Below are positions 8,295 to 16,650 of a DNA stretch of 64,000 nt, piece after piece. The DNA lies in NCBI GenBank assembly GCA_949296525.1, contig CASFOP010000004.1, forward strand, positions 62,001-126,000, read 5' to 3'. Below the pieces are notes generated by a model. That model did not search any database. It saw only the letters and a program-made list of their open reading frames with translations, and was not told the DNA's origin. This stretch comes from an uncultured bacterium. Its GTDB lineage: Bacteria; Elusimicrobiota; Elusimicrobia; Elusimicrobiales; Elusimicrobiaceae. The position numbers and the translations under genes are program-made. The first letter of the stretch is position 1. Every line of letters begins with the position of its first letter.

Positions 8295-9030
8295 ATTAAA
8301 AATCATTGCACTGCTGCTGAGCGTTTTAGTCGTTTTTTGTGCGGGGGGATGGTTTTTTACTTCCCTGGCGCGATGGGGCATAAGCGGCGGCGAAGTGGCG
8401 GATTGGTATACTGAAAACGGAGAATCTGTCGGGATTTTTGATAATGTCCCGCCGGAGGAGCTGGCCGCGGCCGAGGCGGCGGCTTCGTATGGGTTAAATT
8501 TGGAAGTCCTCCCCTCATCCGAAGGGGTGCGGCCCCGCGGGGCGGATTTACCCAGCCAGATAGTTTTGACTGACCGTGCGGATATAGCCGGCTTTGTCCC
8601 GCCGTCGCCGATGCCGCCGGAGGAAGAACCGGCCCCCGCATTGCCATTGGATTTGAGCGGCACGGAGGTGGCTTTGCTGCCAGGTCAGGATATTGAAGCT
8701 TTGCCGGAACAGGAAAGCCGGAAAACGCTGATAGAACTGCCGGTTAAGTTTTCCCTGATAAAAACCCCGCAGGAATATAAGGAATTTAAAGCCCGGGCCC
8801 GCGGCAGTTATCCGGAAGTGGACTTTGCCAAACAAATGCTGATAGTTTTGCAATCAGACAGCCAGTTTCCGGACAATGCATTTGAGATACGAACGGCAGA
8901 ACTGAAAGACGGCAAACTGCATGTAACTTATGTGGTAAATTTGTTTGATTTGGATAAGAAACTCAATACCCACACAGTAGCCGCCGTGGACCGTTCGGAC
9001 GCGGAAGTGGAATTGGAGCAGGTGTTATAA
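8281..9030 (+). CDS. Membrane-anchored protein with PrcB_C-like C-terminal domain
   Basis: 249 residues. One N-terminal membrane segment (residues 7-28) is followed by a long Pro/Glu/Ala-rich linker to about residue 145. A compact C-terminal domain then begins LPVKFSLIKTPQEYKEF and includes VDFAKQMLIVLQSD and GKLHVTYVV. That block resembles the PrcB C-terminal domain seen in secreted proteins, but only by eye. The start at 8281 is preceded by AAGGAAGG; an ATG at 8263 lies deeper inside queF. It probably sits on the periplasmic side. Function unknown. Confidence 0.65.
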   Translation: MAKSKLKIIALLLSVLVVFCAGGWFFTSLARWGISGGEVADWYTENGESVGIFDNVPPEELAAAEAAASYGLNLEVLPSSEGVRPRGADLPSQIVLTDRADIAGFVPPSPMPPEEEPAPALPLDLSGTEVALLPGQDIEALPEQESRKTLIELPVKFSLIKTPQEYKEFKARARGSYPEVDFAKQMLIVLQSDSQFPDNAFEIRTAELKDGKLHVTYVVNLFDLDKKLNTHTVAAVDRSDAEVELEQVL

Positions 9031-9081
9031 TTATAAAATTTCCCGGATTTACGTCTGGGGTTTAATATGAGTATTAGTTAT

Positions 9082-9112
9082 AAAAAATCCCGCTGTTACA
9101 GCGGGATTTTTC
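9082..9112. terminator. Bidirectional terminator
   Basis: ATCCCGCTG, a TTA loop and CAGCGGGAT form a perfect stem flanked by A-run and T-run. It serves the rightward queF operon and the leftward HU/gpsA operon, which converge here. Confidence 0.9.
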
Positions 9113-9372
9113 TATTTCAGCAAATTGCCCGAAGGTTTAAAACGCACTTTCTTTTTGGCAGGTACCTGCACCTTTTCGCCGGTTTTGGGGTTGCGGCGCG
9201 TGACAGGCAGAGCCGTTTTTAAATGGAAAGAACCAAAATTGCTGATGACCACTTTCCCGTCGCGTTTTAAGCCGTGCTTGATGATTTCAAACACTTTGTC
9301 CACGGAAATTTTGGCCTGTTTTTTGTCCAGCACGTGGCGGGTGAGATGGCGGATGACGTCGTCTTTGTTCAT
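9112..9372 (-). CDS. hup: HU-family DNA-binding protein
   Basis: 86 residues, standard HU/IHF size. It binds and bends chromosomal DNA as a dimer. Visible hallmarks are the N-terminal helices, the ISNFGSFHLK turn, and the beta-arm with TRRNPKTGEKVQVPAKKKV, where Arg-Asn-Pro is the intercalating RNP tip. The tail KPSGNLLK is also typical. It lies 17 bases downstream of gpsA on the same strand and shares the terminator with the convergent operon. HU and IHF cannot be told apart securely here; a single-gene HU role is more likely. Confidence 0.93.
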   Translation of the reverse strand: MNKDDVIRHLTRHVLDKKQAKISVDKVFEIIKHGLKRDGKVVISNFGSFHLKTALPVTRRNPKTGEKVQVPAKKKVRFKPSGNLLK

Positions 9373-9389
9373 GTTGCTCTGTCCTTATT

Positions 9390-10394
9390 TTATTTGTTGC
9401 CTCGGTTGATAAAACCCATGGCCTGCAGCAGTACATGCGGTTTTTTGCCCTGGCAGACGATTTGCCAAATGGCGTCAATAATCGGCGTGTTTAAATTGTT
9501 TTTGCGCGCAATGTCATAGACGCTTTGTACGGAGTTTACGCCTTCGGCAATAGTGCCCACTTCCTTTTTTGCTTCTTCCAGTGTTAGGCCTGAGCCCAAT
9601 TTTTCGCCTAAACGGCGGTTTCTGGAAATGGCGGACATGCAGGTCAGTATGGCATCGCCAAAACCAGCCAAGCTGTACACCGTATTCGGCTGGCCGCCCT
9701 GGCTGACTAAAACGCAGTCCATTTCCTGCAAAGCCTGGGTAATAAGGGCTGCTTTGGAATTGGCCCCATCGCCTATGCCGTCAATGACGCCCGCGCCGAT
9801 GGCCAGCACGTTTTTAATGGCGCCGCCATATTCCACGCCGCGCCGGTCCGAAGCCGGCACCACGATAATCGGGTCTCCGTCAAAGACGGGGCGTATTTCA
9901 TCCACCAAAGCAGGGTCTTTGCCGGCCAGCATGATTTTGGTCGGCACGTCCTGCGCCACTTCCAGCGCAAAGCTCGGCCCGCTGAAGGCCAGCGCTTTAT
10001 CTTTAAGCTGAGGAAGTTCTTCTTCAATGATTTCGCAAATGGTTTTGAAAGTCTTGTCCTCTATGCCTTTGGACGCGCTGACTACGGGTAAGACTTTGCC
10101 GTTTAAAAGCGGTTTTAGCTGTTCGCGGCAGAAAGACCGAATGGCTTTGGAGGAAATGACAAACACCAGCATATCCGCACCCTGCACGGCTTCTTTTACG
10201 TCACCGGTCAACTTGATGTTGTCATGGATTTTAAAATTGGGGATATTGGGGTGGCGGCCCATGGTTTGCAGCGCATGCAACAGCTGTTTGTTGTACTCCC
10301 ACAGGCGTACATTGTAGCCACGCTTGGCTAAATGCTGGGCAATGACGCTGCCCCAAATGCCCGCGCCGAAAACGGTAATATTATTTATTTTCAT
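9390..10394 (-). CDS. gpsA: Glycerol-3-phosphate dehydrogenase [NAD(P)+]
   Basis: 334 residues. It reduces dihydroxyacetone phosphate to sn-glycerol 3-phosphate for phospholipid synthesis in the cytoplasm. The Rossmann motif is VFGAGIWGSVIA at the N-terminus, followed by the substrate block SKGIE, AFSGPSFALEV and the catalytic Lys region GAIKNVLAIGAGVIDG. The start at 10394 (MKINNITVF) overlaps the end of plsY by 14 bases; a longer form from 10421 would add nine Lys-rich residues. The pair gpsA-plsY makes the substrate and uses it in the first acylation step. Confidence 0.96.
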   Translation of the reverse strand: MKINNITVFGAGIWGSVIAQHLAKRGYNVRLWEYNKQLLHALQTMGRHPNIPNFKIHDNIKLTGDVKEAVQGADMLVFVISSKAIRSFCREQLKPLLNGKVLPVVSASKGIEDKTFKTICEIIEEELPQLKDKALAFSGPSFALEVAQDVPTKIMLAGKDPALVDEIRPVFDGDPIIVVPASDRRGVEYGGAIKNVLAIGAGVIDGIGDGANSKAALITQALQEMDCVLVSQGGQPNTVYSLAGFGDAILTCMSAISRNRRLGEKLGSGLTLEEAKKEVGTIAEGVNSVQSVYDIARKNNLNTPIIDAIWQIVCQGKKPHVLLQAMGFINRGNK

Positions 10395-11007
10395 GTTTTC
10401 TTTTTTTTGCGCCGTCTTCAAAGGCCAGTTCTTTCTTGGCCAGCAGGCGCTTAATATTGGGAATATGTTTGTAAATGACCAGAAGGGCTATGGCTAAGGC
10501 CATAATATCTACGGCCAACGGATGGCTGCCGATAGAAAAGCTGGCTATGGGCAGCACTATGCAGGCGACGATGGAACCAATGGAAATGCGTCCCCACAAA
10601 GCCACGCATACCACAAATGCCGCAAACGCCAGCCCAGTCGGTATGGGCAGCAATGCGGCAAATACACCGGCAGAGGTGGCCACACCCTTGCCGCCGCGGA
10701 ATTTGAGGTAAATGGTCCACATATGGCCCAAAATAGCGATTGTGCCGCACAAAATGGCCGGCCAATAGCTGCCGGGGAAAATATGCAGGGCCAGGCAAGT
10801 GGGGATAAACCCTTTCAGGCCGTCAATTAAAAAAGTGGTTACACCGGCCCATTTGCCTACCGTGCGGTACACGTTGGCCGCGCCCGGATTGCCCGAGCCG
10901 TGTTCCCGGATGTCTATGCCCATTACTTTGCGGGCAATCAGGTAGCCGGTGGGAACGGCCCCGAGCAAATAACTAAATAAAACCAGCAGCAGTACTTTGA
11001 TAGTCAT
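10381..11007 (-). CDS. plsY: Acyl-phosphate:glycerol-3-phosphate acyltransferase
   Basis: 208 residues with about five membrane helices. PlsY moves an acyl group from acyl-phosphate to glycerol 3-phosphate to make lysophosphatidic acid at the inner membrane. The three family motifs are visible: SGNPGAANVYR, KFRGGKGVATS with the G-rich loop, and IYKHIPNIKRLL. The start MTIKVLLLVLFSYLLG at 11007 fits the first membrane helix. It is followed by gpsA with a short overlap, an enzyme/substrate pairing common in bacteria. Confidence 0.96.
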   Translation of the reverse strand: MTIKVLLLVLFSYLLGAVPTGYLIARKVMGIDIREHGSGNPGAANVYRTVGKWAGVTTFLIDGLKGFIPTCLALHIFPGSYWPAILCGTIAILGHMWTIYLKFRGGKGVATSAGVFAALLPIPTGLAFAAFVVCVALWGRISIGSIVACIVLPIASFSIGSHPLAVDIMALAIALLVIYKHIPNIKRLLAKKELAFEDGAKKRKHENK

Positions 11008-11126
11008 ATATTTATTATATAAAGTTTGGTTCGCGGCGCAACGGGGCAAATGGGTTTTGGGTGGCGAAAACGGGGAATTTTATATATACTTTAAAAAAGC
11101 GCGGTTTTCCGCGCGGGAGCCGAACA

Positions 11127-12119
11127 ATGAGAAAGAATTTGTTTGTAAGCCTGGCCTTTTTGTTAGGGGCGGCGGCGTTGCCGGCGCAGAAGGAACCCGC
11201 CTTTTTTGCCGAGGATTTTTTAAATCAAAGCATTATATTTATCCAGAATTCCAAAGAAAGCGCCAAATGCCAGGCCCTGCGCATTGCCCCGTATTGGTAT
11301 TTGACGGCGGCGCACTGCGTGGCCCCTTTATGTGACAAAGGCTGCGATATCTCCGTGGAACTTTTGCAGGGAGAGCTGGCCGCTTCCGCAGTTGTCAGGC
11401 ATACTTCAGACAAGGCAGGGAGGAAGGTGTTCGTGCATCCGGATTACCTCTCCGGCAACAAGAAAAATATACACCGGGATATGGCCCTGGTGCGTTTTGC
11501 TCCTTCGCTTGACGAATATTATTTTGCGGATTTTAGAACCGGTGAAAGACTGGATTATAAAACATTTATGCAGCGTCTGCAGGAGCCTTCCCTCCTGGAG
11601 CAGAAACTGCAGTGGGATGCTTTGACATCTCCCAAAGTGGTTTTGCGCACGGTGTCCGGCATGGCCAACCGTCATTTACGCCAGCCGCTGGCCGTGCCCG
11701 TTTTGAACGGAGAAGGCATATTTTTCCGCCAAAGCCAAAAAGATGATTTTTATTATTTTGCGGATTTGCGCCTGTATACCGGTTCCAATTTCGGGGTAGA
11801 ACAGGGGATGAGCGGCTCGGGGGTGATTTTCCCGGGCGGGGATGCCGTGGGCGTAGTGTCCGGCCTTGTGGGGATAACGGAATTGGAAGCCTATAATGAG
11901 GAAGGCGAAGTGGTGGCCAGCGTCCCTTATAGTCTGGATAAATTTTATTTTGCGCCTTTTGACTCCAGAAATGTTCGTTTTATCCGTTCCACGGTACATT
12001 TATTTCATGACAAGAAGGGACCGGTTTTCCGCTCCATCACTTCCCAGCAGGCGGCCGTGACGGAACAGTCTTCCGCGGCGGATCCGTTGTCCGGAAAGCC
12101 TTTTTCTATGCCTTTGTAA
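11127..12119 (+). CDS. Secreted trypsin-like serine protease (S1 fold)
   Basis: 330 residues with a clear signal peptide ending near LPAQ (residue 21). The catalytic triad is visible: His63 in TAAHC, Asp118 in HRDMALVRF, and Ser229 in EQGMSGSGVIF. The usual GDSGG is GMSGSG here. Cys residues around His63 could form disulfides in the periplasm. No PDZ domain follows, so it is not DegP; the C-terminal 70 residues are Ser/Ala-rich. The start at 11127 has GGGAG just upstream. The end overlaps the convergent hflX gene by 14 bases. Substrate unknown. Confidence 0.85.
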   Translation: MRKNLFVSLAFLLGAAALPAQKEPAFFAEDFLNQSIIFIQNSKESAKCQALRIAPYWYLTAAHCVAPLCDKGCDISVELLQGELAASAVVRHTSDKAGRKVFVHPDYLSGNKKNIHRDMALVRFAPSLDEYYFADFRTGERLDYKTFMQRLQEPSLLEQKLQWDALTSPKVVLRTVSGMANRHLRQPLAVPVLNGEGIFFRQSQKDDFYYFADLRLYTGSNFGVEQGMSGSGVIFPGGDAVGVVSGLVGITELEAYNEEGEVVASVPYSLDKFYFAPFDSRNVRFIRSTVHLFHDKKGPVFRSITSQQAAVTEQSSAADPLSGKPFSMPL

Positions 12120-13353
12120 GCTGTGCCGTTAAATGGCTGTGGTTGCCTTCCGTGGCCATGACGCGCAGCTGCAGCCCGCCGTCCGGCAGGGTGCTGCGGT
12201 GCAGGACCAAGCAGCGCATATAAATCTGCCCCAAAAGGCCCGCTTGATCCGCGCGCAAAGACAGCGTATATACTTTCCATTTTTTTTGCAGGGCTTTTTC
12301 CACAGCTGCCATCAGCTGTGTCAGGCCCTGTTTGTTTTGTGCGCTGATAAATAGGGCGCGGGGGTATTGCTCCTTCAGGGCGCGCAGGCGCGGCGCGGGA
12401 AGCAGGTCCGTTTTATTCATCACGTCTATAACGGGCAGTTGTGGAATACGCAAATCCGTTAAAATCTGGCGTACGGTGCGGCTTTGGCTTTCCCGCAGGG
12501 GGGAGGAAGCGTCATGTATGTGCAAAAGCACATCGGCAAAGGCGGTCTCTTCCAGCGTGGCGCGGAAGGCAGATACCAGCGCGTGCGGCAGTTTTTGAAT
12601 AAATCCCACCGTATCAGTAAACAACATTTGCCCGCCGCCGCGCATGGGAACGCGGCGCGTGGTGGGGTCTAAAGTGGCAAAGAGTTTGTCATCGGCATAC
12701 ACGGCAGAAGTATTGGCCAATGCGTTTAAAAGCGTGCTTTTGCCGGCGTTGGTGTATCCGATAAGCGCAATTTGCGGCAGGGGCACGCTGGAGCGCCGTT
12801 GGCGGCGCAAGGCACGTTCTCGCTTGACCTGGTCAATTTCTTTTTCCAGGCGGGTAATGCGCGCGCGCAGGCGGCGGCGGTCATATTCCAGTTTGCGTTC
12901 GCCCGGGCCGCGCATGCCGATGCCGCCTTTTTGCTGCATCATGGCCGCGCCGCGCCCGCTTAAACGCGGCAGCAGATAATTCAGCTGCGCCAGCTCCACC
13001 TGGAGTTTGCCCTCCTGGGTGCGTGCGCGCGAAGCGAAAATGTCCAGTATCAGGCGTGTGCGGTCCAGCACTTTGGCGGGCAGGATTTCTTCCAAATTTT
13101 TTTGCTGGGCGGGGGTGATTTCATCGTCAAAAATTACCGCGTCAGCACGGCAGGTTTCGCAGGCGGCGGCAATTTCTTTTAGTTTACCCGTCCCAATCAG
13201 CGTGGCCGGATTGTAGGCTTCCAGGCGTACGGAATAAACGGCGGCGGTTTGTGCGCCGGCGGTTTCGGCCAGGCGTTTAAGTTCTTCCAAAGAATGGGGG
13301 TCCGGCGTTTGTGTTTTCAGCGTCGCGCCGACCAGGATAACGGTTTCAGGCAT
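12106..13353 (-). CDS. hflX: Ribosome-associated GTPase HflX
   Basis: 415 residues. HflX binds the 50S ribosome and rescues stalled or heat-damaged ribosomes. The N-terminal domain ends in GGIGMRGPGERKLEYDRRR, the family hallmark before the coiled coil (about residues 195-240). The GTPase domain follows with GYTNAGKST (P-loop), DTVGFIQKLP (G3) and NKTDLL (G4). The start at 13353 (MPETVILVG) overlaps the miaA stop by eight bases; the miaA-hflX pairing is common in bacteria. The C-terminal end overlaps the opposing protease gene. Confidence 0.95.
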   Translation of the reverse strand: MPETVILVGATLKTQTPDPHSLEELKRLAETAGAQTAAVYSVRLEAYNPATLIGTGKLKEIAAACETCRADAVIFDDEITPAQQKNLEEILPAKVLDRTRLILDIFASRARTQEGKLQVELAQLNYLLPRLSGRGAAMMQQKGGIGMRGPGERKLEYDRRRLRARITRLEKEIDQVKRERALRRQRRSSVPLPQIALIGYTNAGKSTLLNALANTSAVYADDKLFATLDPTTRRVPMRGGGQMLFTDTVGFIQKLPHALVSAFRATLEETAFADVLLHIHDASSPLRESQSRTVRQILTDLRIPQLPVIDVMNKTDLLPAPRLRALKEQYPRALFISAQNKQGLTQLMAAVEKALQKKWKVYTLSLRADQAGLLGQIYMRCLVLHRSTLPDGGLQLRVMATEGNHSHLTAQLTKA

Positions 13354-14290
13354 AAGAGGTATATTTTTCAATAATGTGTTGGGACAAACCTTCCGCAGAA
13401 AACTCTTTTTCGGAGTGGAGATCCAGCCGCAGGGCATTTTTATAGCGGTTGAACCAGGTGCGCTGGCGTTTGGCGTACTGGCGCGTGAGCGTAAAAATTT
13501 TGTCAAACGTTTCTTCCCTGCTTTTTTCCCCGTTTATCCATTGTAAAACCTGCGGGTAGCCCAGGCTTTTGAGAGCGGGGCAGTCAGCCGCCGCTCCGGC
13601 GGCCAGCAGGGCGCGCGTTTCATCAGCCATGGGCTCCAGCATGCCGTGCGTGCGCCGCTCAATGCGTGCGTTTAAAAGTTCTTTGTCCCAGTTTAGATAC
13701 ACAAACAGGGCCTTTTCTTCGGGAAATTGGCCGAAAAATGCGCCGCTTTTCAGCTCCGAAGCCGGTTTGCCGGCCAGTAATGTAATTTCCAGTGCGCGCA
13801 TGACGCGCTGAATATTACCCGGAGGGATTTGTACGGCGGAAAAGGGGTCTTTTTCCGCCAGACGCGCATGCAGGGCCGCCTTGCCGCGGGCGGCGGCAAA
13901 AGCCGTCAGTTCGGCCCGCAGGGGCGGATCAGAAGGAGGCAGCGGATCCATGCCAACAAAAAAAGCGTGCAGATACATGCCCGTCCCGCCGGCAAAAATA
14001 AAAGGCGTGTGGGTCTTTTCCCGCGTCAGTGCCGCCGCCTGCGCACAAAAAGCCGCCGCATCAAAGGTTTTATCCGGCGGCAGAAAATCCACCAAATGAT
14101 ACGGTATGCCCTGCACGCGGTATGTGCCGTTTCCCCATACGCCTTCGGGTTTGGCGGTGCCATGGGTCAGCCCGCGGTAAATTTGCCGCGAATCGGCGGA
14201 GATAATCTGCGCGCCCAGTTTCCGGGCCAGCACCAGGGCCAGTTCCGTTTTTCCGCTGGCGGTAGGGCCGGCCAGAACAATATGTTTCAT
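13346..14290 (-). CDS. miaA: tRNA dimethylallyltransferase
   Basis: 314 residues. MiaA adds a dimethylallyl group to A37 of tRNAs reading UNN codons. The P-loop is AGPTASGKTELAL, followed by ISADSRQIYRGL and FAGGTGMYLHAFF, which are the ATP, tRNA-flip and substrate motifs. The start at 14290 (MKHIVLAGPT) places the P-loop at the normal position. The product is the substrate of MiaB, encoded nearby at 15374-16600 but in a separate transcript. In operon with hflX downstream. Confidence 0.96.
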   Translation of the reverse strand: MKHIVLAGPTASGKTELALVLARKLGAQIISADSRQIYRGLTHGTAKPEGVWGNGTYRVQGIPYHLVDFLPPDKTFDAAAFCAQAAALTREKTHTPFIFAGGTGMYLHAFFVGMDPLPPSDPPLRAELTAFAAARGKAALHARLAEKDPFSAVQIPPGNIQRVMRALEITLLAGKPASELKSGAFFGQFPEEKALFVYLNWDKELLNARIERRTHGMLEPMADETRALLAAGAAADCPALKSLGYPQVLQWINGEKSREETFDKIFTLTRQYAKRQRTWFNRYKNALRLDLHSEKEFSAEGLSQHIIEKYTSYA

Positions 14291-14362
14291 GTGTATATTG
14301 TAGTAAATTGAGGGCGGCAAAACCGGCCGGGCTCACGGGGCCTGCGCAGAACGGAAGGAAAA

Positions 14363-14575
14363 TCAGGCGGAACGTTTGGTTTTGCCTTTGCCGCGGGGCT
14401 TGAGGGCTTTGTTGATTTTACGTTTGCTTTGCAGGTAGCATTCGCGCCGCTTGGCTATGCAGAAAAGCCGGAAGCATTTTTCCTTGGCTTCCAAAAAATT
14501 TTCTCTTGCATGGCAGATGGCGGCATATAAATCTTCCAGCTCGGCCTGCGTAATTTCCGGCGGGGGGGTGGGCAT
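14363..14575 (-). CDS. Small basic protein of unknown function (70 aa)
   Basis: Begins MPTPPPEITQAELEDLY. An amphipathic helix region with Cys/Arg-rich FRLFCIAKRRECYL follows, then a strongly basic tail (KPRGKGKTKRSA). No family is recognised; the basic tail suggests nucleic-acid or ribosome contact, which is inference. The start at 14575 has GTGAGG six bases upstream; a longer form from 14599 is possible. It lies 72 bases upstream of miaA on the same strand. A foldable leader precedes it (see 14580-14775). Confidence 0.5.
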   Translation of the reverse strand: MPTPPPEITQAELEDLYAAICHARENFLEAKEKCFRLFCIAKRRECYLQSKRKINKALKPRGKGKTKRSA

Positions 14576-14579
14576 AACA

Positions 14580-14775
14580 AACCTCACGTGTGCGGGCATA
14601 AAAAAAGCGACGCCCGTAATTTGAGGATCGCATTCCCAAAACAGGCATCGCCTGCCGCTCCGCAAGGAACGGCAAAACGATACCGTTTTTTGGCTGCGAT
14701 CGGCCGGACGGCTCCGGCCAAACCCCGTTAAGGGGTACCAAAAAATCGGTAAAAAACGGCTTATTTGTATAATAT
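14580..14775 (-). other. Foldable leader region, possible structured RNA
   Basis: An outer inverted repeat CCGTTTTTT (14683-14691) / AAAAAACGG (14751-14759) encloses two perfect hairpins: GGCCGGA-CGGC-TCCGGCC (14702-14719) and ACCCC-GTTAA-GGGGT (14722-14736). A third hairpin lies closer to the small gene. On the minus strand it would be the 5' leader of the 70-residue gene. No known riboswitch consensus was recognised. Confidence 0.3.
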
Positions 14776-14868
14776 TTTATCATTTCCCTATTTAGCATTC
14801 CCTAACCTTTTTAGAGCAATCATACACATAATTTTCCATTATCCGTTCGTATGGAATCCATAAAAAAG

Positions 14869-14886
14869 GCCCGCCTTAAGGCGGGC
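14869..14886 (-). terminator. Terminator of the miaB-PilZ operon
   Basis: Perfect palindromic stem GGCCCGCC-TTAA-GGCGGGCC followed on the minus strand by a run of six T. Confidence 0.9.
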
Positions 14887-14906
14887 CGTAAGAGGGACTG
14901 GACTGG

Positions 14907-15371
14907 TTAATCGTCAAACAAGGTTTCGTCTTTTTGTATTTTATTGCAAATACGGTAGGCCTTGCAGGTGGCCACGCATACTTCCGGCAGGCGCAGCAGG
15001 ATGCGCGTGTCGCAATCATTGAAATCGTCAGCCATGGCGCTGATCATCGCAGCGTACTGCGGCTTCATGTCCGTAAATTCAATACCTACGGTATACACGT
15101 TTTCTTTTTGTTTGACCCAGGCCATGCGCGCGGCGATTTCCATTTTTTCCATCCCCGGCAGCTGCAGGCTGATGGAAAAATGTTCCGCCATCGGTGCGCC
15201 CAAAAAGCTGATCATGCGCATGCCGGAGGCGGACAGGTCGGCCAGGATGGCCACTAAAGAGGTTTCCTTCCCGTCCTGGGTTTTGTAAAACAGGTTAACC
15301 GGTTCAATCAAATTGCTGATGACCGGCATACGGCGGTGTTTGCGTTTTTCCGAAAAATTCTTTTTGTTCAT
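14907..15371 (-). CDS. PilZ-domain protein
   Basis: 154 residues. The c-di-GMP-binding signature is present: RKHRR near residue 10 (RxxxR) and DLSASGM near residue 59 (D/NxSxxG). The PilZ barrel covers about residues 8-120. A Cys-containing tail follows (CVATCKAYRIC) that is not part of the barrel. The start at 15371 has GAGGGAC upstream and follows the miaB stop by two bases. Type IV pilin genes elsewhere in the window make a link to pili or motility possible but unproven. No diguanylate cyclase is seen here. Confidence 0.85.
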   Translation of the reverse strand: MNKKNFSEKRKHRRMPVISNLIEPVNLFYKTQDGKETSLVAILADLSASGMRMISFLGAPMAEHFSISLQLPGMEKMEIAARMAWVKQKENVYTVGIEFTDMKPQYAAMISAMADDFNDCDTRILLRLPEVCVATCKAYRICNKIQKDETLFDD

Positions 15372-15373
15372 AA

Positions 15374-16600
15374 TCAGTCCCTCATTAAAAGTAAGGTATC
15401 TTCGGCGCTGGCAACCCGGCTGCGCACCACAGTACCTATTGTATAACTTTTTTGCGTTTGTGCCCAAAAATTATCCGATGTGCGGCCCTTGTTCGGGCTT
15501 TCCATGAGCACTTCTTTTTCTTTGCCTGCCTGCGCCGCATAGGCGGCTTCGGCCAGGCCTTTTACTTTATTTAACAAAATATCTAACCGTTCTTCCAGTA
15601 TTTTTTCGGGAAGGAGTTTCATTTGCGCCGCCGGCGTGCCCTGGCGGGGGGAATATTTAAAGCAATACGCGGCCGAAAAGCCGGCGCGCTGCACCAGTGA
15701 AAGCGTTTCTTCAAAATCCGCTTCCGTTTCCGTCGGGAAACCGACAATCAGGTCCGTGCTGACGGCAAAGCCGCGTTCTTTTAAGGCGTCTATTTTTTCC
15801 AGCAGTGTTTCCCGCGTGTAGCCGCGTTTCATTTCGCGCAGGACTTTGCTGGAGCCGCTTTGCACGGGCAGGTGTATGTGGCGCGCGATTTTGGGATTAT
15901 TTTCCACCGCCGCCAGGAATTGCGGCGTGATAAATGCCGGGTGCGGGCTAACAAACCGCACACGCTGCACGCCGGGGAGGGCGGATACTTCATTTAATAA
16001 ATCGGCAAAAGTCTTGCCTTCTTCTTTCCAGGCGTTGACGGTTTGCCCAAGCAGCATAATTTCCGGGCAGCCCGAGCGGGCTTTTTGGGCGGCCTGGGCT
16101 AATATGTCAGCCGAAGGCAGGCAGTGCACGGGCCCGCGTACGGAAGGGACAATGCAATAAGTACAGGCAAAATCACAGCCGCGCATAATGGTTACATACC
16201 CCGTTATTCCGTGGGACTGCACTTTGCCTCCTTTCGCCGCGCTGAACAGACCGCTGCCGTCCAACAAAGACGCGAAATGATCTATTTCCCGCGCGCCGGA
16301 CACCAGGTCTAAATATGGAAATGTTTTTTTCAGTTTTTCACCCAAACGCTGCGCCGCGCATCCGGCGAAAATAATATGCCGGCCTTCTTTTTCCCGCTTC
16401 CACTGCCGCAGGCGGCCCAGGAAGGACAGGGCGCGGTGTTCGGCGTGGTCACGCACGGTACAGGTGTTAACCAAGGCCAGATCCGCCTCGTCCAGATTAT
16501 CTGTCAGGGCATACCCGCGCAGCAGCAAATGCGCGGCCATTTCTTCGGAGTCGGCCAGATTCATCTGGCAGCCGTAAGTTTGAATGAAAAGTTTTTTCAT
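15374..16600 (-). CDS. miaB: tRNA-2-methylthio-N6-dimethylallyladenosine synthase
   Basis: 408 residues. This radical-SAM enzyme adds a methylthio group to i6A37 made by MiaA. The N-terminal UPF0004 domain has Cys11 (QTYGCQMN), a second Cys in NTCTVR and a third in GCAAQR for the auxiliary cluster. The radical-SAM triad is CDFACTYC near residue 145. A short TRAM-like end follows. It is a little shorter than typical MiaB, and the block after the triad is VPSVRGPVHC. The NTCTVRDHAEH block fits MiaB better than RimO or MtaB. Confidence 0.92.
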   Translation of the reverse strand: MKKLFIQTYGCQMNLADSEEMAAHLLLRGYALTDNLDEADLALVNTCTVRDHAEHRALSFLGRLRQWKREKEGRHIIFAGCAAQRLGEKLKKTFPYLDLVSGAREIDHFASLLDGSGLFSAAKGGKVQSHGITGYVTIMRGCDFACTYCIVPSVRGPVHCLPSADILAQAAQKARSGCPEIMLLGQTVNAWKEEGKTFADLLNEVSALPGVQRVRFVSPHPAFITPQFLAAVENNPKIARHIHLPVQSGSSKVLREMKRGYTRETLLEKIDALKERGFAVSTDLIVGFPTETEADFEETLSLVQRAGFSAAYCFKYSPRQGTPAAQMKLLPEKILEERLDILLNKVKGLAEAAYAAQAGKEKEVLMESPNKGRTSDNFWAQTQKSYTIGTVVRSRVASAEDTLLLMRD

Positions 16601-16611
16601 AAATACATAAA

Positions 16612-16638
16612 AAAGGCGGCGTTGTATGCGCCGCCTTT
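16612..16638 (-). terminator. Terminator of the bat-pgi operon
   Basis: AAAGGCGGCG, seven-base loop, CGCCGCCTTT: a perfect ten-base-pair stem, followed on the minus strand by TTTTTTA. It separates pgi from miaB. Confidence 0.9.
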
Positions 16639-16650
16639 ATCCTGCGGAAG

